Positions 32,211 through 45,900 of a DNA stretch of 64,000 nucleotides are shown piece by piece (position 1 is the stretch's first letter; each line of letters starts with the position of its first letter). Made by a program: the position numbers and the translations under genes. The DNA lies in contig JAAPAO010000070.1 of NCBI GenBank assembly GCA_013115145.1, forward strand, positions 1-64,000, written 5' to 3'. The notes under the pieces were generated by a model. The model saw nothing but the letters and a program-made list of their open reading frames with translations, did no database searches and was not told the DNA's origin. Source of the stretch: Perkinsus chesapeaki. Its lineage: Eukaryota > Perkinsozoa > Perkinsida > Perkinsidae.

Positions 32211-34145
32211 TATTATTATTAAATGCTCCTGCTGCTCGCCCGCCTGCTGCTGCCCTATTGTTCATACATCTGTATAGTATTGAGTTGTTATGATTAGTAA
32301 TTAGAATAGTTTATTGTTGAAGACGATAAGCTAATAAGAGTTTCACTATAGCATACTACCTACTATGGGCAAATAGGATGAACCTAGCTCGATCCCGAAG
32401 CTACTAGATAAACTCTTACGCTTGTTGGATGTGGTCATGACTTGCAGCAATACAGTCTACTTCACCTTTTACCATCCAAGCTTGACAAGTGAACGCATAT
32501 GTTTGACACATTCTTAGATGTTGCCTTCAAGATTGCCTTTGCTACATTCTGCCAGTTTTGACACTCCACTTTGTCAACATATTCAGTAATCAGTATTCGA
32601 GTCGATCTTATTGATAAAATATCGGTTTTGTTATTTACTCATGATGCTATTTAACAACCTCCTGTTGCTCATCACCTTAGACCTACTGGTAACCACATGT
32701 GTTGCCGAATTCGCCAAGTACGAACAAGAATAATAATAATTACCACCAGGGTCGTAAAGTACACATATGGTTCAAGCTTATGATACCACCACCACCACGT
32801 GAAATGGTCATTGTGGATTCATGTGGGCTCCCAGTCTGGGTCATCCTGACTGGTGGTAATTAAACATCGGCAATAAAGGCGACTGCCAGCGTAGGTGAAT
32901 GAGTTACCTTATAGCCTTAGATGAGTTATGAGGGAGGAGCGGAGGCAAAGAGATAACAACACCGCGCGATTATGCAACACGCAAGTTGTTTGTCCAGTAT
33001 TTTGGCACGCGCATCGAAACACAATCCTACTACACCATATCAACACCATAATTTGCACCTGTTCGACGAACAGTGTACGCATTTCTGTCAGAAGGTATGC
33101 GTTTATAGAGGTTTCCCAATCGTTGAGGATGTCATCGTAACCCTTTAAGGATTATCGATATTGAATGTGCACTACTGAGGAGGGTGAAACTAATGGTATA
33201 TGCCAATTCTACTAATTAGAGTATATCCCGGCTCTTCAAATGCGTCGATGTTAGCATTGGCATAACCCATATTGTTACTAACAATTTGTTAGTTCTCTTT
33301 TTGGCCCTTTGGTGAGCCTTCGGGGCCTATTCTAACGGTGACGTGACGTAGATTGGGACATCATGATAATAGCACATTGGTAGCCACAACAGGCAGAGCA
33401 ACATCATCGAAAGCACACATTGCGTGATATTCCCAGACTCGTATACACATTAGATTTCACTTCACGCCCATCAGTTCTATCTCATGCGATATTGAGGAAG
33501 CGAAGTGCGGGAAGAGTAGTGAGTTTAAGGATTCAGCTGAACTACCCAATAGTAGGAATCCTTGCCAAGGGACATCCTGTCCCTGCCTGTCCTGTCCCAG
33601 TGGGACAGACGTAACGAAGGCAAAGCAGTCTTTGAAGTATTAGTCAGAAATCGCCAAGTGTAAGGGGACTCCTTTGACGCAGTTTATATGCCATATTAAG
33701 CAGTTATTAGGGATATCCAATATAACACTGAGCCATACTGAGACACCATTTCCCACTGAGAGGCTTCTCCTTACCGAGGACAGCACGCATGTGATTGTGA
33801 CAGGAAGACTAATAATTACGTAGCTATGGGAAAATAAAATTATTAGCTCTAAGCTTATATGAAACAACCAGTATTGCTGTTGTCGTTGTGGCAGCCCAGA
33901 CTTTATATCGCGGGTCTAGCAGTAAAAGGCTGGGTATTAAACTGTTTCCTTTCTACAATGATGGCAGGGCCACATAACTTCTGTCGTTCATTCCTGTATG
34001 CGATATTGGTTATAGTTAGCTGAACAACATGCATTTGCTTAACAACTTTCACCTTTCAACTGTACCCGAATTGTATATCAACAGGTTCATGAATACTTTC
34101 ATTCATTTTTATTTCATTAATTTTCGTTCAGTGTTAGTTATCCAT
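32211..34145. other. odd-composition stretch with short secreted or Cys-rich frames
   Basis: No recognised gene. Composition shifts away from the AAT/CAG-rich background. A frame starting at about 32643 opens with a signal-like MMLFNNLLLLITLDLL and, across a possible 61-nt intron, continues to IVDSCGLPVWVILTGGN. A Cys-rich frame lies at 33428-33823 and is listed separately. Neither has a complete model. They may be exons of one orphan secreted protein gene continuing into 34146-34577. Confidence 0.4.
33428..33823 (+). other. Cys-rich reading frame with one in-frame TAG or tiny intron
   Basis: One frame stays open from 33428 to 33823 except for a single TAG at 33641-33643. The first part has eight Cys residues in a short span (CDIEEAKCGKSS, then RNPCQGTSCPCLSCPSGTD), the second reads SEIAKCKGTPLTQF and LTEDSTHVIVTGRL. 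A 33-nt GT-AG segment (33611-33643) whose acceptor is that TAG could be removed in frame, but 33 nt is shorter than any intron I could confirm here. So it is either a real exon pair with a very small intron, a pseudogene, or chance. Family unknown. Confidence 0.35.
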
Positions 34146-34577
34146 ATGATTTCCGTTATTGTTATTATTGGAATTCTATGCAGTTTGGTTACTGGAAAAC
34201 TCCAAGGTGGTGGTTATCGTGGCGTTCCATTACCACAGGGCAAATTCGGAGGTCGTATTCCACCAGATACACTAACGGAGCTTTCAGTCGAATGGGTACC
34301 GGCTAAAACCCCTGTAGTCATTCTAGGCGTGGCCTGTGAGTTTACGAGTAGGTTTTCGTTTCGCCTGCGCTACACCGAGGATAACATCTTGAATAAGTTC
34401 TGGATCAGTGAAAACAGTAAACATGACCTTGAGTCCTTTCTGGCCGATGTTGAGATGTCAACAACCTGCGACGTCAAGCCTGGCAATGGTGCTCTACAAG
34501 TTCTGGAATACAACGATAATCTGGATGTGATGAATATTATTTATGGAGGCAGAGATGTTACTCTTGATCGAGGTTAG
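34146..34577 (+). CDS. putative secreted orphan protein
   Basis: I do not recognise this protein. From the ATG at 34146 it encodes 143 aa beginning with a clean signal peptide (MISVIVIIGILCSLVTG, probable cleavage before KLQGGG). A basic Gly-rich stretch follows, then a hydrophilic domain with alternating strands (FTSRFSFRLRYTED, FWISENSKHDLESFLADVE) and two Cys in the mature part. An upstream in-frame ATG at 34029 would bury the signal sequence, so I reject it. The frame ends LDRG and TAG at 34575-34577, but a GT directly after the last Arg codon (GAGGTTAG) could be a splice donor, so the gene may continue. Confidence 0.5.
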   Translation: MISVIVIIGILCSLVTGKLQGGGYRGVPLPQGKFGGRIPPDTLTELSVEWVPAKTPVVILGVACEFTSRFSFRLRYTEDNILNKFWISENSKHDLESFLADVEMSTTCDVKPGNGALQVLEYNDNLDVMNIIYGGRDVTLDRG

Positions 34578-35433
34578 AAAGCTAGTGTGTGGAAGGCTGG
34601 AGAGCCATGTGCCTCAGCCGTAATACTGCAGTCATTGTGATGCCTCTGGGCGATACCTTCCCTCCACAATCCACAACATGGTCAATCTCTGACTGTCAAA
34701 ACCTTTCCAATAGTATTGTCACTTGATGGCTTTTCATAATATCACATTAGTCTTCGTCACGTTTTCATTATTGATAACTATCGTTGAGTTTCCGTGAGTT
34801 TATAACCCCTATAAACTGAGGACCCGTGAAAAGAATACAGTCAAGCTAAGGGAGATGAACTTCGAGTAGCACTCTTGGACCAAGAGGCTGATTGACCTTC
34901 TGGTTTCAACAGTGTGCATCATCCGACTGAGGGCCCGCGAGAACATGGCGACTCTAACATGATCCTCAGTAACTCGGACAAATCGTCACCTTTACAAGTT
35001 CCAGCTTCCTCGCAGCAATGAAGACTCTATGGCCCTTATGAGCATGAATCATAGACTCGCGCAGTCCACTGTAAGCGTAAAGCGAAGAAGTGACGATGAG
35101 CATAGAAGCCCACTGAGCCGCGTTAGCGGCACTAGACAACCGCATCGCACGAGCACACATACGAGTATTTCCATGGATCAGGATGAGGTTGAGAAAAACC
35201 AGTGTCCACTGGTCTATGCTATCCTCGTTTTATTGTCGAAATGCTGCCGCTGAGGTAAGCCGGACTGCACGCGTATATATACATTACCACACTAATATTC
35301 CCACTTACTACTGAACACTAGTCATGTAGCAACAATTGCTATACTAGAAAATGTTAACAATACTTCTACAGGTTACGACGATGGTTACTGTCATCTCTTT
35401 CAAGAACTATCACTATGCTCCAAATGATGGCAC
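34578..35433. other. no gene recognised
   Basis: Repeat-poor DNA. A minus-strand frame at 34966-35160 has protein-like composition (for example MIHAHKGHRVFIAARKLELV) but no family match, start context or neighbours to support it. 35280-35433 returns to AT-rich sequence and borders the SPX gene stop. Confidence 0.4.
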
Positions 35434-36712
35434 TCATGATCGTATTTGTTCCCATGGATGATGATTATATGACATATTTGCCGTACTATCATGAGTTGTC
35501 ATATGGGGCGGCGGCAGCGGAGGCGGTGATATGGGGGATGAGGTAGCAGTAGAATGTTGCTTTGGTAGTGATGATGATGATGCCAACGGGGATGGTGTAG
35601 CTGTTGATGGTGTCTGTTTCGATAGCAATGCCTTTGCTCGTAGACCCAATACAAGTTCACATTCTGACCCCAGACGGACCTCGGCTAAGGGCGGCAATGC
35701 CCCTAATGGCTCCAAACCGGGTACATTAATGGCTTGAAGTACCTGTTAACCACAGCAACAGAGTCATATACATATAGCACCAGCAACTACTGGTTTTATT
35801 ATTTTAATTACTTGGAATAAGTTTTGTATACCACCCTTCACTTTATTTAATTCAGTAACAGCTCTTAATACACCATCAGTTAATAACCTATGATGGCTTG
35901 TATATGGTGTATCTGCTGCTGTTCCATTAGGTCTTTTCTGATACTCTATTGGTATCTGACAATAATAATATTATCAAATAGCGAGACTTACATATTTATT
36001 CTTACTTGTTTATCATGTTGCTTTAAAAGCTTTCTCATACCAGCAACATTAATATCTATATATGCAAGTAGTTTATTAGCCTCCTGTGTAACAGTTTCTA
36101 ATTCATGGGCTAAATCCATACCAAGAGATAAGGATGCAGAAAATATCATAGTTAATTGGGAATAAGCAGCACACTGTATAAGGTAACCATTAAGAGAACG
36201 TCCAAGTTGTGACATAACTACACATACCTAAAATATAGGCTGATGATGATGAGGATTAGGTGATATATATGGTGTTGGTAATACCTGAGTCAATGTAGAT
36301 ACTAGATTAGCATTAGGCAGCTGATTATCTTGATCTAATATACCAGCTTGTTGTGCTCTTAAAACTAATGCAGCAACACCATGAGCTAATGTCTCCTGTT
36401 TGGTACCAATATACGTAAGCATTGCATCTAGATCAGCATCTAGAGTTGCATAAAAATGGCCATCCATTATACGAATTGTCTGAGAGATTATTTTGATTAG
36501 TTGTAATTACTATAATAAGTACTTACCTCTTTACTTGAAGCAATCTGCTGTTGTGTTTTAGTGGTATTAGATATATCGTCATTCATATCATCCAATGCAC
36601 GTATCTCCCGAACTTGCCTACTAAGTATCTCTTTTAGATGCTTATGTGATATAAACGGTGCATCTTCTGTATCGTTTTGTAGTGCCAATGCAAGTTTACG
36701 ACCAAACCTCAT
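35434..36712 (-). CDS. SPX-domain protein (inositol-pyrophosphate sensor type)
   Basis: SPX domains bind inositol pyrophosphates and report phosphate status. The protein opens with the diagnostic N-terminal helix MRFGRKLALALQ and HKHLKEILSRQV (about 36712-36610). The second SPX segment lies at about 36215-35990: SLNGYLIQCAAYSQLTMIF and the signature YIDINVAGMRKLLKQHDK. In the usual GFRKILKKHDK motif one Lys is replaced by Gln here. Between them is an exon MDGHFYATLDADLDAMLTYI (about 36467-36240). After the SPX part come PIEYQKRPNGTAADTPY and, in the last exon, NVPGLEPLGALPPLAEVRLG and a Ser/Pro/Thr-rich tail ending at 35434. I see no transporter, RING, VTC or EXS domain, so it appears to be a stand-alone SPX protein of about 350-400 aa. 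It sits head-to-tail 211 bp beyond the dynein stop. Confidence 0.72.
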
Positions 36713-36923
36713 AGAAACAACAACACTTGCGCCACGACCACCACCTAACTGACAAGCAGCATCAGCAGCAAGGAGACATCATCATCATTATCAGGAGGGA
36801 GAGGCAGCAGCAGTTAACGCAATACTGTCATCAGATATTGCGGAGAAACTTCATGGAGTGATGCTGCTGTTATTTGAATTAAGATGGCAATAATAATAGT
36901 GATGTCTTTGTTGTTGTTGGTTG

Positions 36924-39900
36924 TCATCTGAGTTGTAACCATTTGTTGAGGCATCTGCTAGCCCTTCGAGCTCTTAAGAAATCATCAGCTTCAGGCTGTA
37001 GACCAATCCATTGTGGTGTCGGTTTCCCTTCAAATAATTTCGGTATTAAATTAACAAAATCATCTCGTTTTCGAGCATCAGGTAAACGTAGTAGGAATAC
37101 CTAAATATACCAATCAAGACACTTGGGCGGCACCACGCAGTCAGTCCCCGATCAGAACCACACCTCAGAACAACCCGAAGTATCGTCATTTGAGCATAGC
37201 GAGCCAGGATTGAGGACAAAGTCCTTTTTAAATGCTTTTGATGAAAAGATATGTTCAACAATATCTATAAGGGCCTGTCGATCTGTATCATTATCCAGTC
37301 GCCCACCATACCTTGAAGATGACAGGATGATGAACAAGACAATAAACAAAATAGCTTATTTCCTACACTACGTCTACTAGAGTTGTCCTTATAGCATCCC
37401 AGGGTATCTTAGCAGGATCTATGTTCATAAGCTCTCTAGATGATGATGAAGAAAAAGAAGAAGAAGCTGTGGTGGTGGTAGTTGTTGTTGCTTCTATTGT
37501 ATCATTCAGCCATCTAAACGTATGCATTAACGGTAGTATATGGTATTAAGATATATCACTTATCAGTGAGTTCGACAGCACAAGATAGATCAGCCTCGCA
37601 GAAATCAAACTCTTTACTCCATCCAACAGGTGCATATCTATAATGAGAAGATATGATATATTACTGATGGATGATGATGATATGTCGTAATTACCTGACC
37701 CTCTCCAATACAATAGCATGTAACCATGCCAACAAGAAGTAAAGGCGATTGCGCTCCACTGGCCCTCGTTGACATCTTTCAGGAACTAATACCTGATACA
37801 TAATATAGGGGGGCGCACAGCTGAGAGTAGAGGTAGGATGATGATGTTACTTCAGCGTAGCTACGTTGTAATGAGGGTTTAACTCCAGTTGGAGCCTCAA
37901 ACATAAGTATCCTTGCTGATTTCATTAATGTCTCTGGTAATGACTGACCAATACATGCAGCAATATCTATTGTTATGAATAGCTTAAATGAGGATGATGA
38001 TGATGAAGTCTGAGGCAACTTCCTATCCATTGTACGGAAGTATGGTAGACAAAGATGCATATTGGTTAGTAGAGCCCATCGACCCTAATAATAAGGTAAT
38101 ATTTATATAACTACCCTACTTGTTGTTGTTGTTGTATACCTGTTGTTTAGAAGCCACTGTAATAGCCCTATCTGCTAGAGTATAACCCTCTGATGATCCC
38201 ATAGCAACACTCTCTATCTGTACACCCATCCTCTCAGCTAGATCAACAATACGTAGGGATGGATCAAATCCAGGAGTGCATGCCAAGATATATAGGCAAG
38301 TATGAGGCTAAAGAGAAAAGAAGGAAAAGGAGGAGGAGGAGGAGACATGTAAGGTAGTAAATAATATGATACTTACCATTGTAGTGCTTGGCATTATAAG
38401 ATCCTGTAATGATGGTGTATTAATTGTTGTTAATGGTGGATCTAACCCTAATTGTACATCAATATATCGTTCCAGATATCCATCTAATATATCAGGTCTC
38501 ATCCATCTACATATGATAACATCCTCCAATGCAGCTAATACTGGCCCCTTCTTCTTTTGTCGTTCCTTCTGCCACTGTATTGGTATATCACATGCATCTC
38601 CTTCATCTGTACTGTTAGTTAGGAACATAGCCCACTCCTTAGAGTGTGCTTTCATACTAGACTTTAGTGCTGATACGAAGGACTCCAAGACACCGTCACC
38701 AGAGGCTGCCGCCATAGAGAGTAACCGAGCAACAAGGTCCTTATTATCAGTGCTGATGTTCATAGCATTGACATAATCCGGTACTGTTGTTGCCGTTGCT
38801 GTTATAGTATGATTATCATCGTTATCATAATCCTCCTGTATGGATAACAGTTTTATATACTCAGTTGCTGGTGTGGCTGTAGCTGATGATGCATCATCAG
38901 TTGACATGCTACATCCTATCTCAGCTATACGTAATAGGAATATCAACCGATCAGCAGCCAGTAGGCCAGCCCCAATATACTCATATACAATATTAACTAG
39001 CCTGTGCCAAATTGATTGCAGACGAGTGATTGCATCACCGCTGACGACTGATTGGCCTCCTACTCCTCCGGTTGTTGTTTTGTTGTGTAATACTGAGGTG
39101 TACAAATCCAAGTAGCGTACCAGACCAAATTGATATAGATTTGATAGAGTTGATAAATGTTGTATAACAAAGTATAGATCTGCTGCAGATTGTGATAATG
39201 GTATGTATATAGATGATACCATATTGATCTCACGTAGGTTATCATCAGCTTTATTAGCCTCTTCAGCCACCTAACATAATAATAAAGTAGTAGCCTACTA
39301 CTTTATTGTACAGTACGCGCAATACTACTACTACTACTTACCTCAGCAGCTTCACATTTAAGTGTCTCTAGAGTGGTAACAATAGCCTCATCTTCTAGTA
39401 TACTACCACTTATATTAGATAATGCATGTAATAGACTATCCTCCAATTCACGTATACGTACCTATTAAACACCAGTTAATCACACCAGCAGCAGCAGCGC
39501 GCTAAGGTCAATGGGGTACCTTAAACTCTCCTTGTAGCTTTAATGCTTTAACACGTTTCTCTTCAACATCTGGTCTCTCTATCTTCAGTAAGGCATGTAG
39601 ACATTGTGCTCGAAGTGACTCTCGTGTAACATTAAAATTAACCATGGTAACCCTAGATGCTACATCAGGTGTAAAGGTTAATGATGCATCTCTTGTAGTC
39701 ATATACCTGATGGACACTATAATCATTTTAAGGATCCCTATGAAAATTAGTACATAGCAAAAGTAGAAGAATAATCAATATCAACATCACCAACAGTTAT
39801 AAGTGTACGTCCACCTTTCTTGAATAACTCTCTATTTAATACCTAATACCATCCTCACTTCCTAGACTATTAGACTACAGCAGTCTCAACTTACAGAGTT

Positions 39901-42900
39901 TAATATAGGATCAACCTTCTCTACATCAGTTACCAATAATACAGTACCAAACCGTAATGCAGCTTCAAGATGTTTAGTAAAAGCTGGATCAGTGAAGGAT
40001 GTAACCTTTAGTTTACCAGATGATCTTGATGATGATGACACTGTTGTATGCTCATTTTGTAGGAATGTTATCGCTTGACCTGATGGGTCTACTATCATTG
40101 GATAACGTATGTATCTAGAACAGACAACTGCTACTGCTGCTGGGATGAGGGTGATGATGTAGTAAATATTAGTATAATACTACTACTACTTATCAATAAT
40201 AATAGCATTCTGTATTGATAGATCATCATTAGGTAATTGATTAGCTACCCATGATAGACGTTGACCTGGCTTCGACAGGTATTCAATAAGAGATATATTA
40301 TTATTAATCTGGATATAATAACAAATTAATATTACTTTGTATATATAATGAATTACCTTAGCAGTTCCATTGGATGATGACTGGAAAACATGTAACCATT
40401 GTTGATGTAGCTCTTGTCTATGCACATGTTCACAGAATCCACTATATGTACAGAACGCTGCACCAATAACAGTATCACCTATTATACTACCTGAAAATAA
40501 TAAGTAACTAGTCTCCCCTCCCCCCTCCCCAACCCTACCCGACTGAGCTTTATATGTCTCCTTTTGTATTTCCCATCTTTCCTTCTCAGATGCTAATGAT
40601 GCCAATAAATCAGATGACCTACTGGTGCTGTTAGTACCTCTATACTAACATAGTTATTACCTTTTACACATAGATGATACCTCTTCCATCTCGCTACGTA
40701 TACTTTGCCCTTCACTTATTAGCTGAGCATATTCTTCTTTATATTGTTCTATCTCTGACTCTAACTTCTCCAGTAATTCACTATTAGCTTTCAATTTGCC
40801 ATTACTAACCTACACCCCCACAACCATTTTATACATTAATAGCAGTACCACATCATTACCTTCTGTTGTGCCTCTAATTCGGCTACCTCTGCCCTCAATG
40901 GTCCAATACTTTGTAGCATTTTACCATAACTAATCTGACTCATAACCCATTGTGCTAGTGGACCAGCTGCCCTTGATGCACGCTCTATTCTATCCATATC
41001 CCAGGCAGATGATTTAAGATACCTATAGATGCCTAATAATACTATTAAACCGCTTTATTACCCTTCAACACGTTCTCTAGCAGCTACACTTAGTGCATCA
41101 GTATTAAATTGTAATACAGTTACCATAAGCTGTGGATCCTTTAACTCCTTTCTAATATGATCCCAAGTTAGCTCTACACCGGGGCCATAGTTCCTGATAT
41201 TGATATACTATATAATCCATAGCACTATAACACTACTACTACTACCTTATTAAACACACTACAGCCTCCAATGTTATCTTAACTGGTGCAGGTGGATTAG
41301 GTAATGATCTCATCTCATCAACTTGCTTCCTTTGTATAGCTTGTACTAATTGCCTTGCATGATTTAAAGCAGGTTCAACTTCAGCTAACTCCCTAGCAAC
41401 TTCATCTTGCCTTGATGCAGCCTACCATAATAATATTAATACAACCCTGGCCCACAGTTACTACCAATTGATGATCCTTATTCAACTGTTCTCTAAGTAA
41501 CTGACTTTCCCTCTTCTTTTGTTCAGCTTCACTCTGCCCCTTTATCATTTGTGCCATCTTACTCTCAGCTTGCTTATTCTTTTCAGCAAGTAACTCGGAC
41601 TTATGAGATAATTGTGTCTACATTGTAATCATCATTACATCATCATCTTCAACTACCCTCAATCATCACCTTCATTTCAGCCACCTGCTCTCTAGTCTGA
41701 TGTAACTTCTCCAAGCCTAGGTTTAAATGTCGTTGTTGCTCTGCCCACTCAGCCCGTTTAGCAGTGTACAATGACTCAAAGTGCCTCAAAAAGTCCATGT
41801 AATCCCTAGGGGTTATATAAGCAAATCTTTTGCCCATATCTCTCAATGAGTTATGTAGGTTAACAACACTCTCATGTATACATACCATACTACTAGCAAC
41901 TGATGCTGCCTGAAAACAGTATTAGATAGAACAACAACAATGGTGGTGGTGTAATTGCTAGTAAGGCATTACCCTCTCTTCGACATCAGGAGGAGGTGCA
42001 GCGCCTTTACCGTACTGGAAACAGTATTGAGGTAAGTCTAGATTAGTAAGGGTATCATGAGCTATTTGTAGTAGAGCATCTGTTGGCCAATCACCAACCC
42101 AGTTAACAACACATCTGTTAAATAATGCTGGTGATGTTGCTTTACGATTATGGAAGTCTGGGTTAGCTGGGTTCATAGTAAATACTATATGAAGGTTACG
42201 TTGGACCTAAAAACAAACTACGTTCATCATATTTATCACAAATGTGGAATAATCCTTTGTAACAGATAATATAACAATAAACTCACCTGCTTAGTAAAGT
42301 TGGTAAATAGCTCATTAGCATCATCATCATCAGTTGTAGCGTCCTTAGCCATAGTAGTATTGCTACTACCACCTTCAGTAGTAGCAACAGCAGCACGACA
42401 CTCATGTATTAGATTCTGATATTCATCACCTTCGAATAGCCCAGGGACCTAATAAAGGTAGTCTAAGGTGCTAATAACATGCTGCTGCTGTTGGTGGTAG
42501 TAGGTAGTACCTCTCCTCCAGCTAATAAGGCATTCATCCTCTCTAGGAATGCAGGACCAAGGACATTTGACTCATCGAATATGAAACATATCTTTTCACC
42601 CTTTACACCAGCACGTTTCATAACATTACGAAGATCAACCTCAAATGAGTGTATATCGTATGACTTGCCAATCTGGAGTCAATTAATAAGGTGACAATCT
42701 CCTTATAATAAATGTGATAACGCACCTACCTTTAACTGAAAGATAGATAAACCATTCATCCAACTAACAAACTTAGATAGGACTGTTTTACCAACACCAC
42801 TAGCACCAACAAGTAACATATGACCTAATGATGATGATATGATTAATACAGTATAAACAAGGTAAGGATAGGGTATTACTACCCAAGGGCTGCCTGAGGA

Positions 42901-45900
42901 CTCTATCAACCCTGGTTATGTGATCTAACATTGTATCAAATATTGATAATTTAACAGATAAAGCATCTTCATAGAACTCTTCTAGTTTAGCACCAACAAA
43001 GCCTCTAAGACGCTCTATATCAATCTAAAAGGGATTACAATAACCAATGAGATGTCTCGTATAGTAGCTATTTCTACTACTACCTCAGTATAATACTTGC
43101 TACCATAATGTGAGAACATTATTGGTCTTATTAATTCCTTATCTGTTGCCCCCAGATATTCTTTTGCCGTATCATCAATTATACCATCAGCCACTCTACG
43201 TTCTTCACTACTAGTTAATCGATCACGGAACACTCTCATAGCTTCATGGATAAATAGACGTATTAATTGAGTACGTGACATACCATCATATTCTATCATA
43301 GCTTCATATAAGGCTATCTTCCATCTTGTTAGCTCTCTAGGTGAATAGAAATAATGTGGTTGTCCAGAATTATCAACAGTAAAGGTATTACTCATCTTAT
43401 TATATACATCAACCATAGCTCTGGTCAACATATCAGCATAATCACCAAGTTGTGGCTGTAATGTTGTTAACATAGCCCTAGAGAATGTACCATATATTTG
43501 TATCAAAGAGCTACTAGAAGGATAGTCTACAAATAAGACAGGTACATGACGTAGGAACCTATCGCTCATAGCATGTCGACCAGCATCGGTAGAAGGGTTA
43601 CATGCTCCAACAAACAATATACGCTCTACGCTAACCCATGATCTATCACTAGGCCTATAAAAGCCTTTAGCCTCTATCATCTGCCTTATGAACATTATAA
43701 CTCTTTGTGTACCATAATCATCTGGTACTGGTAAGTTAATCTCATCACAGAATACTACTAACCATTTATCATGTGATCCACCAGATGGTCTAAGTCTCCA
43801 GCCAGATGATGTCTGACAACATTCACAATACATCATTAATGTTCTCATTAGCATTTCTGGTGTAGATTCACTGGAGAAGTTCAAAGAGGCTACCTCTACT
43901 GTATCACCAAGGTTACGTAAAGCTGATAGTAACGTCATAGACTTGCCAGAGCCAGGAGGGCCACAAAGGACGAAATGCCTTTTAGAGGCTATCCAAGCAT
44001 TAATGCATTCAGCATTCCTCTCAGTATCCATAGTTGATATAACAAGATTAGCATTTAATACTTGACCAGCCTCTATATCAATACTTTTAACTCTATCACC
44101 CCATGGACTCCATTCACCATCAATAGTCCGTACCTCATAGTCCAGGAGACTACTTGTTGTAGACAATGACATCGGCACTGGAACACCACTGGCTTCAGCT
44201 TCGGAGGATACAAAGCGTCCAAACTCTTGTCTATCAGCAAGGGGAAGGGAAGAAGCAAATCCCCAGCATACTGATAATATAAGGGCTTTATCAAGATACC
44301 TCTCTCTTATAGATGCATTACGACAGGAACACATGGCACGATTAACATAATGTTCAAGTAGACTGAACATAGCATTAATACCTCTAGTAGAGGTAAATGG
44401 CATAATATGACACGAGGCTAGCTCCTTAGCATAGCTTAATGAACGGTATACTAGACCACCAGGATGGAAGAAACGCATAAGTGAATCGATAAAGCAGCTA
44501 GCAGTGTCAGAGGTATCCAAAGTCGTGGATGATCGTGTTGTCGAGCCCTTATATGTTGTATTAGTAAGACACTTTAGTTGTCTAATACATATCATATTAT
44601 CAGTTACTGTATCTGGACTAAACCATACCATACCACATCTTGATACTGTAGCCATTGTAGCATGTTTAAGGGAATCAACCTAATGATAATTAGGGTTAAT
44701 ATATTGGAATCTTTTTAGGATGCTCTATTACCTCAAAGACTATCCTAACATTATAAGGTAATAATAAACGTTCACCACTTGGTAATGTTAACATTTTATT
44801 ATCATCAAGTACTGAGTTAAGATTCTCAGCCCAATTAGGATCAACATCTCCATCAAATATAATCCAATTACGTCTATCTATACCAGTAGAAGAGTGTTCC
44901 CCTACCATCCCTATCCTATCATCATCATCTATCCTATCACCACTGGTTGCTGCAGCACTATTAGTTATTATAATTTTCCTTAGTATACCAGTAAATACAC
45001 CATCTGTCCATTCTCTAGTAGTAGTATCTAATCTACCATATAGATCATCCTTTAACATAGCCTTTGGCTCTATGATAAATGACTTGGATGCTATTCGTTC
45101 ATGACGTTGCAGAGCTTCTAATAATACCTTAGTAACAGATGACCTGAACAATAATGATGACTATCACATTCATGCCCTCCTCCTTACTTTCCACTCCCTA
45201 CTGGCCCAAATAGTATAATGCCATGATGTAGTTTTTGTAGCTGATAGAGTTGCAAGCACTTCTCAATAAACGCCTCTTGTGGGTCTAGGCCCTTCTCCTT
45301 GCATACGTTGATAACATGTAGCTTAAGGCTCTCTTCATCAAATGCTATTGCCTACAGCAACCTATCATGGATCTGCAAACCTTTGAGTATTTACCTTAGT
45401 CTCGGGGAACACCTCCTTTACTAGCTTAGACATAATAATAACATCATCACCGACTAGTTTAGGTACAATAGCATTGGCAACAGCACGAAGTATTATAACT
45501 TCCTCAGATAAAGGAGGCTGTTCATCGTCCTCATCATTCCCTTCGGTAATAGCCTTAGATGATCTCATAAGACTACCAGCACTAGCTAGTACACTCTTTA
45601 ATGCTCTTAAGCCAAAGTCATAGTGTAGCTGGATGGAGAGGTCTTTGGCACATCTATCAAATAGTTCAACTACTCTTGATGATAAATATTCAGCTTGTTT
45701 AAATCCTTGTGAGTAAAGCAATACCTCAGCTATTAATGCCTTATCAGGTACTATCATAGCTACTTGTCGGAATAATTGTTTAAGATTGTCAGGAAACTTA
45801 GATCTTCCTGCATATCCAGGATTAGTAGTAACAAATATACCAACATTACGGGATAGAGATACTGGGCGATCGAGGATGCTAACCTTATCACGTTCATGTC

